A stretch of DNA of 64,000 nt, from the NCBI RefSeq assembly GCF_900104025.1, contig NZ_FNIQ01000001.1, positions 682,001 to 746,000 of the forward strand, written 5' to 3'. The notes below the pieces were generated by a model. That model searched no databases. It was not told the origin of the DNA and saw only the letters and a list, made by a program, of their open reading frames with translations. Made by a program: the position numbers and the translations under genes. This stretch comes from Geodermatophilus sp. DSM 45219 (lineage in GTDB: Bacteria > Actinomycetota > Actinomycetes > Mycobacteriales > Geodermatophilaceae). Positions 61,732 to 64,000 of the stretch are shown piece after piece. Position 1 is the first letter of the stretch, and each line of letters opens with the position of its first letter.

Positions 61732-62402
61732 CGGGCCACCCCGAGCCGGGTCTCCGGCACCCGGGCCGGCTCGGCGAGCACCGCCGCGTCGAAGGCCGCG
61801 CACACCAGGTGCAGCGCGACCAGGTGGCACTCCTGCACGGTCGCCGTCCACGGCGAGTCGATGCAGACCGCGTCATCGGCCGCCGCGGCCAGCGGGTTGG
61901 GCGCCGGGCCGGTCATCGCCAGCACGGTGAGGCCGCACTCCCGGGCCCGGCGGGCGGCGGCGACGGCGTTGGGGCTGCGGCCCGACGTCGACAGCAGCAC
62001 CAGCACGTCGCCCGCCCGCCCGTGCGCCTCGACCTGGCGGGCGAACAGCTCGTCGGCCGGGTAGTCGTTGGCGATCGCGGTCAGCGACGAGGTCTCGGCG
62101 GTCAGGCAGATCGCGGAGAACGGCGGCCGGTCGGCCCGGTAGCGGCCCACCAGCTCGGCGGTGAGGTGCTGGGCCTGGGCGGCGCTGCCGCCGTTGCCCG
62201 CGGCCAGCAACCGGCCGCGCGACTCGCCGCACAGCACGTCGGCGACCAGCCGGCCCCAGCGGTCGAGCACGTCGAGCTGGCCGTCCAGCGACCCGAGCGC
62301 GGCAGTCAGCGACGCGACGTGGTCGGCGCCGGTGAGGTGGGTGCAGGTGTCGGGCGAGACGACCTCGCCGGCGGAGTGCGGAGCCTCGGACAGCGGGTTC
62401 AT
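61728..62402 (-). CDS. gmhA: Phosphoheptose isomerase (SIS domain)
   Basis: This 224-aa protein has the SIS fold of GmhA, which converts sedoheptulose-7-phosphate to heptose-7-phosphate. The pattern GNGGSAAQAQHLTAELVGRY, LTAIANDYPADELFARQVEA, VLLSTSGRSPNAVAAAR and the catalytic TVQECHLVALHLVC are all present. The ATG at 62402 overlaps the glycosyltransferase stop in ATGA. Its position next to hldE supports the assignment. Confidence 0.93.
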   Translation of the reverse strand: MNPLSEAPHSAGEVVSPDTCTHLTGADHVASLTAALGSLDGQLDVLDRWGRLVADVLCGESRGRLLAAGNGGSAAQAQHLTAELVGRYRADRPPFSAICLTAETSSLTAIANDYPADELFARQVEAHGRAGDVLVLLSTSGRSPNAVAAARRARECGLTVLAMTGPAPNPLAAAADDAVCIDSPWTATVQECHLVALHLVCAAFDAAVLAEPARVPETRLGVAR

Positions 62403-63601
62403 CGGGCGACCTCCACGAGACGGCGGCTGGCCAGGACCTGCCGGTAGACGGTGTCGGTGTCGGCGACCACGCGGGCCCACCGGTAGCGGTTGCGGGCGCG
62501 CTGGACGCCAGCGGCGCCGTAGGCGGCGCGGCGGGCGTCGTCGGCCAGCAGCGCGGCGAGCACCTCGCCGAGCCGGGCGGGGTCCCGCGGCGGGACCAGG
62601 TCGCCGGTGACGCCGTCGGCGACGGAGTCCTGCAGGCCCCCGACGGCGGTGGCGACCACGGGCCGGCCGCAGGCCATGGCCTCCAGCGGGGTGATGCCGA
62701 AGGGCTCGTACCAGGGCACGGCGAGCACGACGTCGGCCGAGCGGATCCAGGCCGGGACGTCGGCCCGCGCCACGGCGCCGGTGAACACCACCCGGTCGGC
62801 GACGCCGAGGGAGCCGGCCACCTCCCGCAGCCGGCGCACCTCGGGGTCGCCGTCCAGTTCCGCGGTCGGCGGCCCGCCGACGACGACCAGCTCGGCGTCC
62901 GGGACGGCGGCCAGCGCGCGGACGGCGTCCTCCTGGCCCTTCCGCTCGACCAGCCGGCCCAGGACCAGCAGCCGCTGCCGTCCACCGCGGGGCGCCACCG
63001 GGCCGCGCGGGGTGAAGACGCCGGTGTCCACGCCGCAGGGCACGACCGACACCCGGTCGCTGTCCAGGCCCAGCCGGCGCAGCTCGAAGACCTCGTCGGA
63101 GCAGGTGGCCACGACGTGGCTGACCGTGCGGCACAGCGAGCGCTCCAGCTCGACCCGCTGCGGCGGCGAGGTGTCGGCGGCGCCCTGGTGGCGGCGCTTG
63201 ACCGAGCCGAGCGCGTGGAAGGTCTGCAGGACCGGGATCGGCCCGGCGGCGGCGACCGCGGCCAGCCCGCTCATCCAGAAGTGCGCGTGCACCAGGTCCG
63301 GGGGCCGCAGCGCCCACTCCCGGCGCAGCACCGCGGCGAACCCGGGCATGTGGCGGAGCAGGTCGTCCTTGGGCAGCACCCGGGGCGGCCCCGCAGCCAC
63401 GTGCGCGACGTCGTAGCCGTCGACGGTGGCCACCCGGTCGGGCTGGTCGGGGTCCTCCCGGCGCGTGTGCACGGTCACCGTGTGCCCGCGGCGGGCCAGG
63501 CCCGCGGCGAGGGCCGCGACGTGCACGTTCTGCCCGCCGGCGTCCACCCCGCCGATGGCGGCGAGCGGGCTGGCGTGCTCGCTGACCAGGTCGATGATCA
63601 T
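62399..63601 (-). CDS. Glycosyltransferase family 4
   Basis: This 400-aa GT-B glycosyltransferase begins MIIDLVSEHASPLAAIGGVD with the donor-independent GGQNVHVAALAAGL pattern of trehalose/sucrose-synthase-like GT4 proteins. The C-terminal nucleotide-sugar site is VPWYEPFGITPLEAMACGRP (the E-x7-E motif). GRLVERKGQEDAVRALA precedes it. The ATG at 63601 overlaps the next gene's stop in ATGA. The acceptor is unknown. Confidence 0.92.
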   Translation of the reverse strand: MIIDLVSEHASPLAAIGGVDAGGQNVHVAALAAGLARRGHTVTVHTRREDPDQPDRVATVDGYDVAHVAAGPPRVLPKDDLLRHMPGFAAVLRREWALRPPDLVHAHFWMSGLAAVAAAGPIPVLQTFHALGSVKRRHQGAADTSPPQRVELERSLCRTVSHVVATCSDEVFELRRLGLDSDRVSVVPCGVDTGVFTPRGPVAPRGGRQRLLVLGRLVERKGQEDAVRALAAVPDAELVVVGGPPTAELDGDPEVRRLREVAGSLGVADRVVFTGAVARADVPAWIRSADVVLAVPWYEPFGITPLEAMACGRPVVATAVGGLQDSVADGVTGDLVPPRDPARLGEVLAALLADDARRAAYGAAGVQRARNRYRWARVVADTDTVYRQVLASRRLVEVAR

Positions 63602-64000
63602 CGCGTCACCTCTCCGAGAAGGACGTCCCAATCACTGAGGAAGCGAGGGAGCCCGTACCGCTCCAGCGCGGCGGCACGTGCCGCCTTGCCGGCCAGCCGG
63701 GCGGCGTCCTCGTCGTGCAGGTAGGTGCGGACGGCGTCCCACAGGACGCCGGGCCGGGTGGAGACGACGCCGGCGTCGGCCGGCACCGCCTCGACCACCT
63801 CGGTGGTGGCCAGGGCGACCACCGGCATCCCCAGGTGCATCGCCTCCAGCAGGGACAACCCGAGGGAGGTCCACCGCACCGGGTGCACGTAGACCCGGCG
63901 GCGGGCCAGCTCGGCGTGCATCGCGGCCTGCGGCGGGTCGTCGTGCAGCGCGACGCGGCCGGCGTCGAGGCCGTAGCGCTCGTGCAGCCCGGCCAGCCCC
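63598..64000 (-). CDS. Glycosyltransferase, C-terminal part (5' end beyond window)
   Basis: The 133 residues in the window are the C-terminal half of a GT-B glycosyltransferase. VYVHPVRWTSLGLSLLEAMH is the donor-binding E-x7-E region, followed by LGMPVVALATTEVVEAVPAD. It ends YGLPRFLSDWDVLLGEVTR. It is upstream of and coupled to the GT4 gene, so it belongs to the same surface-sugar operon. The N terminus and start lie beyond position 64000. Confidence 0.85.
   Translation of the reverse strand, partial: GLAGLHERYGLDAGRVALHDDPPQAAMHAELARRRVYVHPVRWTSLGLSLLEAMHLGMPVVALATTEVVEAVPADAGVVSTRPGVLWDAVRTYLHDEDAARLAGKAARAAALERYGLPRFLSDWDVLLGEVTR

Overview
The window is GC-rich DNA (mostly about 72-80% G+C by eye) with dense genes, GTG starts and many 4-bp NTGA gene overlaps. 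The gene set points to an actinomycete: a lysC-asd pair, a leuA leader peptide, tadA with its actinobacterial partner protein, a pyridoxamine-oxidase/F420-type protein, DUF2630 and DUF5996. The style and the intergenic hairpin families suggest Geodermatophilaceae (Blastococcus/Geodermatophilus/Modestobacter), but that family call is inference.

Layout. 1-4.0 kb: a lower-GC segment with a truncated tryptophan-2,3-dioxygenase-like gene, an ATP-grasp ligase and a circularly permuted ATP-grasp-like protein in one minus-strand operon. It faces a divergent MarR regulator whose start lies inside a perfect palindrome. This is the best candidate for an undescribed (natural-product-like) system. 4.5-8.8 kb: two CNNM/CBS membrane proteins and an S9 peptidase. 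8.9-11.3 kb: lysC-asd with an internal beta-subunit start. 11.3-14.6 kb: a phospholipase D-like protein, a hypothetical gene and an XRE regulator around two large hairpins. 14.6-17.3 kb: leuA with a leader-peptide attenuator, then a VOC protein. 17.25-23.6 kb: a six-gene Mrp cation/proton antiporter operon with mrpA and mrpB fused. 23.7-24.1 kb: a deletion scar holding the tail of a LuxR-type regulator. 24.1-30.0 kb: SRPBCC, ABC-F, a MurE-like ligase, a methyltransferase and an MTHFR-like protein. 30.1-33.6 kb: pirin, DUF5996, pirin and PPOX genes in one operon behind a palindromic operator. 33.6-37.6 kb: SnoaL-like, VOC, TPM-domain and Rieske proteins. 37.7-43.8 kb: a peptide ABC importer operon. 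44.1-48.6 kb: recR, ybaB, dnaX and the SRP RNA, with an ArsR/SRPBCC module lying between ybaB and dnaX. 48.8-56.4 kb: an EamA exporter, two tRNA-Ser genes, a Ser/Thr kinase, tadA and partners, an O-methyltransferase, a thioesterase, TyrA and DUF2630. 56.5-64 kb: a sugar locus with UDP-glucuronate decarboxylase, a VWA lipid-anchored or membrane protein, GT9, HldE, GmhA and two GT4-type glycosyltransferases.

Across the window there are three families of intergenic inverted repeats. Family I has core arms TCGTGCTCTGCCCAC/GTGGGCAGAGCACGA. Family II is a CCCCCTGC-type double stem, mostly between convergent genes. Family III is an 18-bp palindrome at 30.04 kb. Several promoters carry matching pairs of palindromes that look like autoregulatory operators (MarR, ArsR, pirin operon). 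Two tRNAs, one SRP RNA and several attenuator or terminator hairpins were placed by reading. Motif and family calls come from recognition of sequence, not from any search.
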